Below, piece by piece: positions 1 through 7,456 of a stretch of DNA of 24,314 nucleotides; position 1 is the first letter of the stretch; every line of letters begins with the position of its first letter. The position numbers and the translations under genes are program-made. The stretch is taken from assembly GCA_946408865.1 (NCBI GenBank), contig CAMJTZ010000008.1, positions 1 through 24,314 of the forward strand. Direction: 5' to 3'. The notes beneath the pieces were generated by a model that searched no databases, was not told the origin of the DNA, and worked only from the letters and a program-made list of their open reading frames with translations. The stretch is from an uncultured Clostridia bacterium (GTDB lineage: Bacteria > Bacillota_A > Clostridia > Christensenellales > Aristaeellaceae).

Positions 1-1063
1 GAACCGGCTGCTTGTCATACCACCAGCCGCGGTTGCTCCAGCATCCGTCCTGCTCTGCGGTGTAAGGCAGACCGTTCCGGGGATTCAGGCAGGTGTTCAC
101 GATGTTGTCAATGCAATCGAGCGCCTGCCTTCGCATTTCCCCGTTGTGCAGGCGGCGGGCGGAAAGCAGCATCGGCACAGCGGCGGAGAGGCCGTTTGTC
201 CAGGATATGGAAGGAAGCAGGCGGTTTTCGAAATATCCGCCCTTGTCAAAAACGAAACCGGAATAGCAATGGGACGCAGGGATCCATGCATCCCGTGAAA
301 TGGCTGAGGCAATATCCCGCACGGTTTCATAGACGGTGCACCGCTTTCTCGGCGGTTCATGCCAGAGGGTATAAACCTGCTTCAGAATCGTGTGGATGTC
401 TCGTTCATCTTCAGCCGGAAGTTCAAAACAGCGCAGTGCAGCGGTAACCGATTCCCCCGCGCGGATGCGGAAACAGTTCTCCCGGTCCAGCTTCCGGGGA
501 AGGATATGATGGGAATCCACAAACATCCAGGGTGCGTTTTCATAACCCAGCGTATACCAGACTTCCCGGTCTGCCAGGGAACACCCGAACCCCGTATACT
601 GATCGAAGGATCCGGTCAGCCCGGGCATCCAGGGCATCCGGGTTTTGTCGCGGAGGATATAATAGGGAGAAGCGGCAAGACCGAGGATTCTGCCGTCCGT
701 GAACATCATCGCGCAGGGATGGGACAGCCGGTCGCTGCGCACCATCCACCAGGGGGAAGCGGGGAATTCACACTCCGCGCGCAGCCGCGGTGCTTTGCTG
801 TCCGTCACCAGGGGCGCGTCGCCGCGGTTTGTGCCGTACATAAAACCGGGGAGGAAGAAGCGCGGGGGAGCGGCAGAAGGTTTATCTGCGCCCAGCGCGA
901 TACGGATTACGCCTTCGAAAGGCTTGTCCGCGGTGATGCGGATCTGTGTTTCCTCCGGACTGCCGGAGGCGGGGAGCAGGATTTCCGCGTGCAGGGAATG
1001 ATCTTCGATCGGAAGGTATTCTTCCGTTGCTTCCAGGACACGGGCAGTCAGCCGGATGTTCAT
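1..1063 (-). CDS. Glycoside hydrolase-like protein with alpha/alpha-barrel, 3' end beyond window
   Basis: The minus frame is open without a stop from an ATG at 1063 to the window edge, giving at least 354 residues of a longer protein. The ATG follows GGAG with a 6-base gap. The first 170 or so residues are rich in beta-type sequence and contain a WWMVRSDRLSHP segment and FTDGRILGLAASPY, as in the N-terminal sandwich of six-hairpin glycosidases. The later part has helical barrel-like stretches such as SISWTNGLSAAVPMLL and ends near NRGWWYD. There is no signal peptide, so it is probably cytoplasmic. I do not recognise the exact family; rhamnosidase-like or uncharacterised GH families are possible. 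It diverges from the GH3 operon and is one of several carbohydrate genes here. The coding call is firm, the enzyme class moderate. Confidence 0.72.
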   Translation of the reverse strand, partial: MNIRLTARVLEATEEYLPIEDHSLHAEILLPASGSPEETQIRITADKPFEGVIRIALGADKPSAAPPRFFLPGFMYGTNRGDAPLVTDSKAPRLRAECEFPASPWWMVRSDRLSHPCAMMFTDGRILGLAASPYYILRDKTRMPWMPGLTGSFDQYTGFGCSLADREVWYTLGYENAPWMFVDSHHILPRKLDRENCFRIRAGESVTAALRCFELPAEDERDIHTILKQVYTLWHEPPRKRCTVYETVRDIASAISRDAWIPASHCYSGFVFDKGGYFENRLLPSISWTNGLSAAVPMLLSARRLHNGEMRRQALDCIDNIVNTCLNPRNGLPYTAEQDGCWSNRGWWYDKQPV

Positions 1064-1181
1064 GTTTTTCTCCGCGCCGGTGCGGCACCGGCATAAGCCA
1101 GGACGAAAACGGGAACCGCAGGATTTTCCCGCATCGGACAGACAGGCAGGCTGTACGGGAATGATTTCGGCGTATATTGAC

Positions 1182-1210
1182 ATTTTACTGAATCCCGGCT
1201 GCACAGACAA
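1182..1210 (-). promoter_or_regulatory. Putative promoter of the leftmost glycosidase gene
   Basis: On the minus strand TTGTCT (1210-1205) is followed after 17 bases by TAAAAT (1187-1182). Transcription would start near 1175, about 110 bases before the ATG at 1063. The match to consensus is moderate (4/6 in the -35 box, 5/6 in the -10 box). Confidence 0.42.
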
Positions 1211-1232
1211 GCATAATATACCGGGGGATAAA

Positions 1233-1261
1233 TTGACGTTTCAGCAGTCAGAAGATATAAT
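1233..1261 (+). promoter_or_regulatory. Strong sigma-A type promoter of the GH3-M20 operon
   Basis: TTGACG (1233-1238), a 17-base spacer and a perfect TATAAT (1256-1261) lie in an AT-rich patch. The predicted start near 1268 leaves a leader of about 77 bases before the ATG at 1345. This is the best promoter match in the window and suggests substantial expression of the operon. No operator-like palindrome was obvious around it. Confidence 0.72.
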
Positions 1262-1344
1262 TATAAAAAACATCAGTTTTTTACCCGGTAAAAAATGAAT
1301 AGCAAACAATGAAACAGCATCACAGAAGGAGGACAGCCACAGCC

Positions 1345-3039
1345 ATGAAAACGACTCCGGTAACATGGGCCATTATCCGTGCACTGACCCGGCGGGGGAA
1401 CCGCCATGTAAAGGAACTGCGCAGCAACTGCGCCCGGGCCACTGAACTGAACAAGGAACTGCTGATGCAGATTGTGCGCGACAACCAGGACACGGAATAC
1501 GGGAAAAAATATCATTTCGACCAGATTCATTCTGTTGATGATTATAAACGTCTGGTACCTCTGAGCACTTACGACAATTATGCGCCGTATATCGAACGGA
1601 TGACGGAAAAGGGAGAGAAAGGCCTGATCACGAACTATCCCATCATTCAGTATGCTGAAACTTCCGGATCTGTCGGTGTGCCGAAAAAAATACCGGTCAG
1701 TGACCGCTCCATGAAGATTTATACAAAATATACCATTACCCGGGTGACGGCCCTGGCAAACGAGTACAGCAGGAAGACCGGACACCGCCCGCTGCCCGTA
1801 GGCCGGGGGTTCAACCAGCTGGAAATCGTGGACCGCAAACTGCCGGACGGGACACCGCTGGGAAATATTTCCGGTTCTGCCGCCAAGGCGTACAAGCCGC
1901 TGTTTCCTTTTTACCTGACATCTCCGATTCCTGTGCTTTTTCCAAACGGATACATCCCGATGATGTACCTGAAAGCGCGGTATATCCTGGCGGACCGGGA
2001 TGCATCCTTCATGTTCAGTGTCTTTATGTGCAACCTGGTGGACATGATGGTTTACATCGAGAAGAACTGGGAAATGCTGGTTGAAGATATCCGGACGGGA
2101 ACCTTCAATAAAGAAATCAAGATTGACGATCAGACCAAGGCAGAACTGATGAAGGTCACCCGCCCGGAGCCGGAACGGGCTGCCGAGCTGGAAAAGGAAT
2201 TCCGCAAAGGTTTTGATACGCCGATCATTCCGCGGCTGTGGCCGAAGATGTCCTTTATCTCCACGATCGGCACAGGCGGTTTTGCTGCATATACGCGGAC
2301 GATGCGCACCTATTCCGGAAATATTCCCATCGATTTTTCCATCTACGGCGCATCGGAGGGAATGATGGCTGCCTGTATGGAACTCGAAAAGCCGGAATTC
2401 GCCCTGCTTTGTGACAGCTGTTTCTTTGAATTTATTCCGGCCGAAGCGCCGGATGACACAACCGATACGCTGAATATCGACGAGCTGGAGGTTGGAAAGG
2501 AATACGAGCTGATCCTGACGAACCTTTCCGGTTTTTACCGGTACAGGATCAAAGATGTGATAAAAGTGCTCGGCTTTGAGGGAGAATGTCCAAAGATTAC
2601 CTTCTCCTACCGGAAGAGTCAGCTGATGGATCTGGCGGGTGAAAAAATCACGGAAGCAATGATGGATGAGGCGATCCGCCTGACGGGCGAAGAACTCGGA
2701 GTCAATATCGTGGACTACTGCGTGTATCCGAACCGGGAGAACAGTCCGGCCCGTTTCGAGTTCCTGATTGAGCCGGACCGGGCGCTGGATCCTTCCAGAT
2801 GCGATGAATACCTGCAGATTCTTGAAAAACACCTGAGCAAGGTGAATCCTGTGTACAAGGAGGAACTGGATACAAACGAGATCGCTCACGGCATCCTGTT
2901 TGTTCAGCAGCAGCAGACACATGCCCTGTGGCGGGATCTCCGGATCCAGAAAGGTGCATCCCTGAACCAGGTTAAGCCGGTGCGGGTCCTGGATACGCCG
3001 CTGAAGAAGAAATTCTTCTACGGCCTGCGTGAGGAGTAA
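1345..3039 (+). CDS. GH3-family acyl-acid amido synthetase (auxin-responsive promoter family)
   Basis: This 564-residue protein belongs to the GH3 branch of the adenylate-forming enzymes, which activate a carboxylic acid with ATP and join it to an amino acid. Visible motifs are the phosphate-binding TSGSVGVPKK (residues 106-115), YGASEG (334-339) and YRIKD (400-404), in the usual order, and the length is close to that of plant GH3 enzymes. The start at 1345 is chosen because AGAAGGAGG (1324-1332) lies 12 bases upstream; an in-frame ATG at 1309 lies before that ribosome binding site. The M20 hydrolase gene starts two bases after the stop, and its GAGGAG ribosome binding site overlaps the end of this gene. 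The acyl and amino acid substrates cannot be read from the sequence. The family call is confident; the role in bacteria is largely open. Confidence 0.9.
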   Translation: MKTTPVTWAIIRALTRRGNRHVKELRSNCARATELNKELLMQIVRDNQDTEYGKKYHFDQIHSVDDYKRLVPLSTYDNYAPYIERMTEKGEKGLITNYPIIQYAETSGSVGVPKKIPVSDRSMKIYTKYTITRVTALANEYSRKTGHRPLPVGRGFNQLEIVDRKLPDGTPLGNISGSAAKAYKPLFPFYLTSPIPVLFPNGYIPMMYLKARYILADRDASFMFSVFMCNLVDMMVYIEKNWEMLVEDIRTGTFNKEIKIDDQTKAELMKVTRPEPERAAELEKEFRKGFDTPIIPRLWPKMSFISTIGTGGFAAYTRTMRTYSGNIPIDFSIYGASEGMMAACMELEKPEFALLCDSCFFEFIPAEAPDDTTDTLNIDELEVGKEYELILTNLSGFYRYRIKDVIKVLGFEGECPKITFSYRKSQLMDLAGEKITEAMMDEAIRLTGEELGVNIVDYCVYPNRENSPARFEFLIEPDRALDPSRCDEYLQILEKHLSKVNPVYKEELDTNEIAHGILFVQQQQTHALWRDLRIQKGASLNQVKPVRVLDTPLKKKFFYGLREE

Positions 3040-3041
3040 GG

Positions 3042-4361
3042 ATGCAATCAGACAAGAAAAAGGCAGGGGATGAACGTGTCCGGCAGTACGCGGAGACACT
3101 GGGGCAGATGATCCGCACGGAGACGGTACAGGACAATTTTCATTTTTTCCGGGAACAGCTGCGCGGGTTGTTCCCGGTACTGTTCAGCAAAGCGGGATAT
3201 ACCGAATACGATGACAGTTTTACCCTGCGGTGGGCGGGACAGGATCCGGAGCAGATGCCGCTCTTGTTTATGAACCATCATGATGTGGTTGAAGCACAGG
3301 GAAAATGGAGTCATCCGCCTTTCAGCGGGGAGATCGCAGACGGACGCCTTTGGGGACGGGGCACGCTGGATGACAAGGGCGGCCTGTGGGCGATGCTCCA
3401 GGCAGCGGAAGAACTGGCGGCGGAAGGATTCCGGCCACAGGGAGACATCTGGTTCTTTTCCGCATCCACGGAGGAAAGCACGGGAAAAGGCGCAGCGGAG
3501 GGCGCGCGCCGGTTTGCTGAAGCCGGGATCCGCTTCCGGGCGTGCTTTGATGAGGGCGGCTTTATTGTGACGGAGCCCGTTCCCGGTATCAGGGAGAAGT
3601 TCGCGATGATCGGTGTCGGGGAAAAAGGCTGTGCGGACCTGAAATTCATCGCGCGCTCCAGCGGCGGACACGCTTCCGTCCCGGAAAGGGACAGTCCGCT
3701 GGTGCGGCTGGGCAAATTTATGGCAGAAGCGGATAAACAGCATATTTTTAAGGCGAAAATGAATCCCGCCGTTGAGGAAATGCTGCGTGTGTTCGCTCCG
3801 TATGCCGGTGCCCAGGGAGCCATCATGGCGAAACCGCAGCGGCACAGGGCGCTGCTGACACGGGTGCTGACCGGCATATCGCCCAGAACCGCGGCGCTGC
3901 TCCGGACGACGGTGGCTTTTACCATGGCGAAGGGATCGGACGGAGCGAATGTCATTCCGGCGGAAGCCTGGGTAACGGCAAACATGCGTTACTCCCATCA
4001 TCAGGGCCAGCAAGGGTCCTTTGACGCGATCCGGACGCTGGCAGAAAAGTACGGACTGGAAATGGAAGTCCTTGATCCCGGAAATCCTTCCGGCCTGTCG
4101 GATTTCAGGGGAGAGGGATACCGGATGGCCCGGGAAGCGGTGGAAGCCGTGTTTCCGGGTGTGAAGGCCGCACCTTTCCTGATGACCGGTGCGTCCGACT
4201 CACGGTTTATGGACTGTGTATGTGATCAGTGTATCCGGTTTCTGCCCTTTGACGTAACGGATCAGCAGACTGCTTCCATTCACGGCCTGGATGAAAACGT
4301 ATCCATTGACAACCTGGTTCCGGCAGTGGAATATTACAAATTTCTGATCAGAAAAGGATAG
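3042..4361 (+). CDS. M20-family zinc metallopeptidase / amidohydrolase
   Basis: The 439-residue protein has the full set of M20 di-zinc residues in order: H79 and D81 in NHHDVV, bridging D110 in GRGTLDDKGG, catalytic E144 with metal-binding E145 in STEEST, D170 in CFDEGG, and a late H414 in SIHGLDE. The segment between about 190 and 310 fits the dimerisation lid, with a GGHAS motif (SSGGHASVP). M20 enzymes hydrolyse amide bonds of dipeptides, N-acyl amino acids or amino acid conjugates; the carboxypeptidase S/PM20D1-like branch is a reasonable guess. There is no signal peptide, so it is cytoplasmic. It starts two bases after the GH3 gene and uses a ribosome binding site inside that gene, so the two are probably translationally coupled. 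All catalytic residues are present and the enzyme should be active; the substrate is unknown. Confidence 0.88.
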   Translation: MQSDKKKAGDERVRQYAETLGQMIRTETVQDNFHFFREQLRGLFPVLFSKAGYTEYDDSFTLRWAGQDPEQMPLLFMNHHDVVEAQGKWSHPPFSGEIADGRLWGRGTLDDKGGLWAMLQAAEELAAEGFRPQGDIWFFSASTEESTGKGAAEGARRFAEAGIRFRACFDEGGFIVTEPVPGIREKFAMIGVGEKGCADLKFIARSSGGHASVPERDSPLVRLGKFMAEADKQHIFKAKMNPAVEEMLRVFAPYAGAQGAIMAKPQRHRALLTRVLTGISPRTAALLRTTVAFTMAKGSDGANVIPAEAWVTANMRYSHHQGQQGSFDAIRTLAEKYGLEMEVLDPGNPSGLSDFRGEGYRMAREAVEAVFPGVKAAPFLMTGASDSRFMDCVCDQCIRFLPFDVTDQQTASIHGLDENVSIDNLVPAVEYYKFLIRKG

Positions 4362-4454
4362 ATGGGATGGTGACCGTTTACGTGCTGCCGATGTTTATTC
4401 CCGGCGGATAAAACGGGATATGCAAATACTTCAACAGGATCGGAGAGACAGACA

Positions 4455-5600
4455 ATAAAGAAAATTCTTTCCCTGATACTCATAGTGACGCTGGCGCTCT
4501 TTGCGGTATCCGCCTTCGCGGAGGAGACGGAAACGGACATTATCGAGATCGAAAAGCATGGAAACCTTGTTCTTTCCCTGGCGGCTACAGAACTGCTGAA
4601 AGCAGGTTACGATTACGGCGATATCGTGACTGTTACGATTAACGGAACGGCTTACGATATGCCGATCGGGTTCAACTTTTCCGACGTGGATCAGGGCAGC
4701 ATGCTCTGCCGCGCGGTCATCAAGCCGGCCAGCAACGAGGACAAAATCATCCTGGCGATCAATATGGGCGATCTGGCTACCCTTTCCGGAATCGCTGTGC
4801 AGGAAAAGACGGAAACGGATCCCGGATACATCTGGCATTACAATCCAGGGATTACAGAACCGGTCCGCGTTTCCATCGCCATGAAGGAGCAGGGCGGATA
4901 CTACGACGAGTATCTTCTCCACCGTCTGATGCGCAGCGAAAACCGGGAGGACTATCCGCATCTGAGCGACAGGGAATTCGCAAACTTCCGCGCCATCACC
5001 ACCGCCGGTATCGGCGCCGGGAAGCTTTACCGGTCCTCTTCGCCGGTGAATCCGGAGATCAACCGGAACGGGATTGCCGACAAGGAGGCTGCTGCAGCCG
5101 GGGTGAAGGTTTTCATCAACCTGGCGGACAATGCGGAAGAGATGCGCGGCTATGAAGGCTTCAGCGACACTTATTACAGCACACAGGAGATTATTCCCCT
5201 GAACCTTGGCCTCGATTTCACAACGGAAGAATTCCGGAACGGCCTGGCGGAGGGACTTCGTTTCATCGCCGCCCACGAAGGGCCGTATCTGGTGCACTGC
5301 ACCGAGGGCAAGGACCGGGCCGCCTTTGCGAGCGCCGTGCTGGAGTGCCTGATGGGCGCCTCTGCCGACGAAGTGATCGCCGATTACATGCTTACATTTT
5401 TCAACTACTACGGCGTACAGCCCGGAACCGAACAGTATAACGTCATTGCCCGAAAAAATATCTGCCAATCCCTGGAAACCGCTTTCGGCGTCACGGATAT
5501 CAGGGAAGCCGATCTGCGGACAGAGGCGGAAACCTACCTGCTGGAGATCGGCCTTTCCGCGGACGAGATCGCACAGGTCCGTGCCCGTCTCGGAGACTGA
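4455..5600 (+). CDS. Exported tyrosine phosphatase (Y_phosphatase3-like) with apparent ATA start
   Basis: The protein carries the phosphatase loop HCTEGKDR (residues 281-288, nucleophile C282) and, earlier, NFRAITTAG and GKLYRSSSPV, as in the Y_phosphatase3 family. The first conventional start is GTG at 4485, but this would cut a signal peptide in half. Reading from ATA at 4455 gives a start residue followed by KKILSLIL, a hydrophobic stretch and a cleavage site after SAFA, which is a typical signal peptide. GGAGA at 4442-4446 lies 8 bases before the ATA, as expected for a true start. From there the product has 381 residues. Residues from about 25 to 125 resemble the C-terminal beta-barrel domain of SAM hydroxide adenosyltransferases (EIEKHGNLVLSL, FSDVDQGS, ILAINMGDLA). 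It follows the M20 gene by 93 bases with no clear promoter, so it may belong to the same operon. The substrate is unknown. Confidence 0.8.
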   Translation: MKKILSLILIVTLALFAVSAFAEETETDIIEIEKHGNLVLSLAATELLKAGYDYGDIVTVTINGTAYDMPIGFNFSDVDQGSMLCRAVIKPASNEDKIILAINMGDLATLSGIAVQEKTETDPGYIWHYNPGITEPVRVSIAMKEQGGYYDEYLLHRLMRSENREDYPHLSDREFANFRAITTAGIGAGKLYRSSSPVNPEINRNGIADKEAAAAGVKVFINLADNAEEMRGYEGFSDTYYSTQEIIPLNLGLDFTTEEFRNGLAEGLRFIAAHEGPYLVHCTEGKDRAAFASAVLECLMGASADEVIADYMLTFFNYYGVQPGTEQYNVIARKNICQSLETAFGVTDIREADLRTEAETYLLEIGLSADEIAQVRARLGD

Positions 5601-5603
5601 TTC

Positions 5604-5636
5604 GCCAAAGAAAACTGCAGCGGAGTGCCGCTGCAG
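5604..5636 (-). terminator. Intrinsic terminator of the minus-strand glycosidase gene
   Basis: A perfect 9-base inverted repeat, CTGCAGCGG / CCGCTGCAG (5615-5623 and 5628-5636) with a 4-base loop, is followed on the minus strand by TTTTCTTT. It lies 34 bases after the stop of the glycosidase gene at 5671. On the plus strand the hairpin lacks a T-run, so it is a weaker stop for the phosphatase transcript, although the two convergent genes may share it. Confidence 0.82.
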
Positions 5637-5670
5637 CAGCACAGCTTCAGGCGGCTGCCGGAGGATGTGC

Positions 5671-7119
5671 TCATAAGCATGTTTCCCTGTCTTCAATCCA
5701 TTCTGTATGCAAAATCATGCCGTTTTCTCCGGCGATCACCCGCCGGCCGCATTTCCACCGGCCAAGGTTTTTTCCGTCCAGCCGAATTTCCGCGTGTTGT
5801 CCGTCACTGCGGACGGAGCATGCGTGTCCTGCGAAAACAGCTTCATATTCATAGGGTTTTCCGCTTCCCAGACTGAACCAGATCTGCCCCAGATGCGGAT
5901 GAATCCCGTAACGGTGAGCGATATATTCGAGGCAGGAAAGCGCGGTTGGACCGTAGGTATCCTGTACCGGCTCCCTGCTTTCGTCCGGAACCGGAATACC
6001 TGACGAATTCACCAGGGTGGCTCTCCCTGTGAAGGGATCAAACTGCTGGGTAAAGCGGAGACCGCAGCGGTCGACGGCGCGGATCAGCTTTTCCCCGAGG
6101 CGTGTAACGATCCGGCTGTATCCGTAACGTTCCAGCGCCAGAATTGCCCGCTGATAGGTCAGGCCTTCGCATTGTCCGCTCCAGTTGTTTTCCGGCGCGT
6201 TGCGGAAAGCCGGATCAGCGGCGGAAACGCTGGGAAGCGGGAAGGACGTCCAGAATTCCGACGGGTTCAGCAGATGTTCCCTGACAAACCGGTCCGCCAT
6301 TCCCTTTGAAACGCTGCCCCAGTACATGCACCGCAGCGTGTTGTGGCAAAGGATATCCACCTTGTTTCCGCGGCAGTCCCGATCAAAAAGCGCGCCCCGT
6401 TTCCTGTCCCAGAGGCCTTTGCGAATGGATCCGGCGACAGCACGCGCTTTCTCCGCCCAGTTATCCGCTGCGGCGTCCCCCCGGATGCGGCAGATCTCCG
6501 CAAGCGTTTCGCGGGCGGAAAAACTCCAGCTTGTTACGTCCATGCTGGCCATCGGCACAATCCGGAAACCTTCAGGGGGCGTGTCTTTTTCCCACCAGCG
6601 GGGAGCATCCCCGTACCGGAGCGCGTTGTCCTCCCCAGTATCATAGACGCAGAAGGATGAAAGCAGCCCGTCTCCGGTCAGGTGGCGGGTTTTCCACAGG
6701 CATTCGTCAAAACGGGCCAGAGTTTCCGCCAGCTGCTCCAGCCACAGGCGATCCCTTCCAAGAAGGTAATAAAGGTTCAGGGCATGGAAAGGGAAACAGA
6801 AGCCCTGATATTTATCGAACTGCGGTTCCGGCTTTCCGTCTGCACACCGGATCGAACCGGGCAGCCGTCCGTCCGCGCGCTGGAAGCGCATAAAGAGGAG
6901 ACTGTTGTTCCGGGCGGCTTCCAGGTTCCGGAGTGCGTACATCTCACCGCCCATGGGCTGGGTCTCCAGCCAGATTTTGTCATAGCCGCCGCCTTCAACC
7001 AGCACGGTGTCACCGCCGAAATCCCTGAGATTCCGGCGGCATTTTTCTTCTGCGGCATTCCATACACGCATCAGTCTGTCATCTTCCGAACGGAAGACAA
7101 CGCCTGTTTCAGGTACCAT
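5671..7119 (-). CDS. Alpha/alpha-barrel glycosidase (MGH1-like / six-hairpin type)
   Basis: The 482-residue product looks like a six-hairpin glycosidase: repeated helical pairs and conserved-looking blocks such as EGGGYDKIW, QFDKYQGFCFPFHA, MASMDVTSWSF, CHNTLRCMYWG, NNWSGQCEGLTYQ and DTYGPTALSCLEY. A short C-terminal beta region (about 420-482) follows the barrel. The closest family I can name is the MGH1-like/GH63-related group, which removes glucosyl, mannosyl or similar residues; the exact specificity is not visible. The ATG at 7119 is preferred over an upstream in-frame TTG at 7143 because AAAGGAG (7136-7130) lies 10 bases before it. There is no signal peptide, so it probably acts on imported oligosaccharides. 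It diverges from the GH43-like gene and ends at a good terminator. Confidence 0.78.
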   Translation of the reverse strand: MVPETGVVFRSEDDRLMRVWNAAEEKCRRNLRDFGGDTVLVEGGGYDKIWLETQPMGGEMYALRNLEAARNNSLLFMRFQRADGRLPGSIRCADGKPEPQFDKYQGFCFPFHALNLYYLLGRDRLWLEQLAETLARFDECLWKTRHLTGDGLLSSFCVYDTGEDNALRYGDAPRWWEKDTPPEGFRIVPMASMDVTSWSFSARETLAEICRIRGDAAADNWAEKARAVAGSIRKGLWDRKRGALFDRDCRGNKVDILCHNTLRCMYWGSVSKGMADRFVREHLLNPSEFWTSFPLPSVSAADPAFRNAPENNWSGQCEGLTYQRAILALERYGYSRIVTRLGEKLIRAVDRCGLRFTQQFDPFTGRATLVNSSGIPVPDESREPVQDTYGPTALSCLEYIAHRYGIHPHLGQIWFSLGSGKPYEYEAVFAGHACSVRSDGQHAEIRLDGKNLGRWKCGRRVIAGENGMILHTEWIEDRETCL

Positions 7120-7167
7120 CCGCGGCGTTCTCCTTTCCCGCAAACAAACGGCAGTAATCCCGTTATT

Positions 7168-7176
7168 ATTTTATCA
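7168..7176 (-). promoter_or_regulatory. Extended -10 promoter of the minus-strand glycosidase
   Basis: On the minus strand TGATAAAAT (7176-7168) gives a TGn extended -10 box. The -35 position (7196-7191) reads TGTCAA and is poor. Transcription would begin near 7161, about 40 bases before the ATG at 7119. Confidence 0.48.
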
Positions 7177-7279
7177 TCAGCGGCCTTGTTTTGACAGGTG
7201 AAAAATACGCATTTCCGGCAATCGTCGGTATGAAAACAGGAATCGTTCCAAGAACCGGGATACAGAGGGAGGACTGCGG

Positions 7280-7339
7280 ATGCGTATTTTCGTTTCCCGC
7301 CGCGGTGCGGCGCGGCGGATCCAGGCACAGAAGCAGTGA
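7280..7339 (+). CDS. Possible 19-residue arginine-rich small protein
   Basis: A short frame, MRIFVSRRGAARRIQAQKQ, starts at an ATG 7 bases after GGGAGGA (7267-7273) and ends in TGA. TTGACA at 7191-7196 lies upstream on the same strand but has no -10 box at the right distance. The frame sits in the 337-base divergent gap 7120-7456, which otherwise holds only the two promoters listed here. The ribosome binding site is good, but nothing else supports it. It could be chance. Confidence 0.22.
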   Translation: MRIFVSRRGAARRIQAQKQ

Positions 7340-7357
7340 GGACTATATCGTAAATCC

Positions 7358-7386
7358 TTGAATACCGCGGCGTGAGATGCTAATAT
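7358..7386 (+). promoter_or_regulatory. Promoter of the GH43-like gene
   Basis: TTGAAT (7358-7363), a 17-base spacer and TAATAT (7381-7386) preceded by TGC form an extended -10 promoter. The start would fall near 7393, giving a leader of about 64 bases. Both boxes and the TG element agree, so this is well supported. Confidence 0.66.
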
Positions 7387-7456
7387 ATCTGCATCGAAAG
7401 CCGCCGGGCACCGCCGCCGGAAACGGATTCCCGGAGACGGAGGAGGAAAACAGCAA

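Noticed and set aside
359..1096. A 245-codon plus-strand frame at the left end
   Set aside because: The minus frame is open from the ATG at 1063 to the window edge with a ribosome binding site and glycosidase-like sequence, so the plus frame is a shadow.
1273..3099. A 608-codon open frame antisense to the GH3 gene
   Set aside because: The plus-strand frame has all GH3 motifs, a promoter and a ribosome binding site. The antisense frame has no recognisable domain and arises from GC-rich codon bias.
4431..5696. A 421-codon frame antisense to the phosphatase
   Set aside because: It spans the terminator hairpin and mirrors a gene with a clear signal peptide and catalytic motif; no domain is visible in it.
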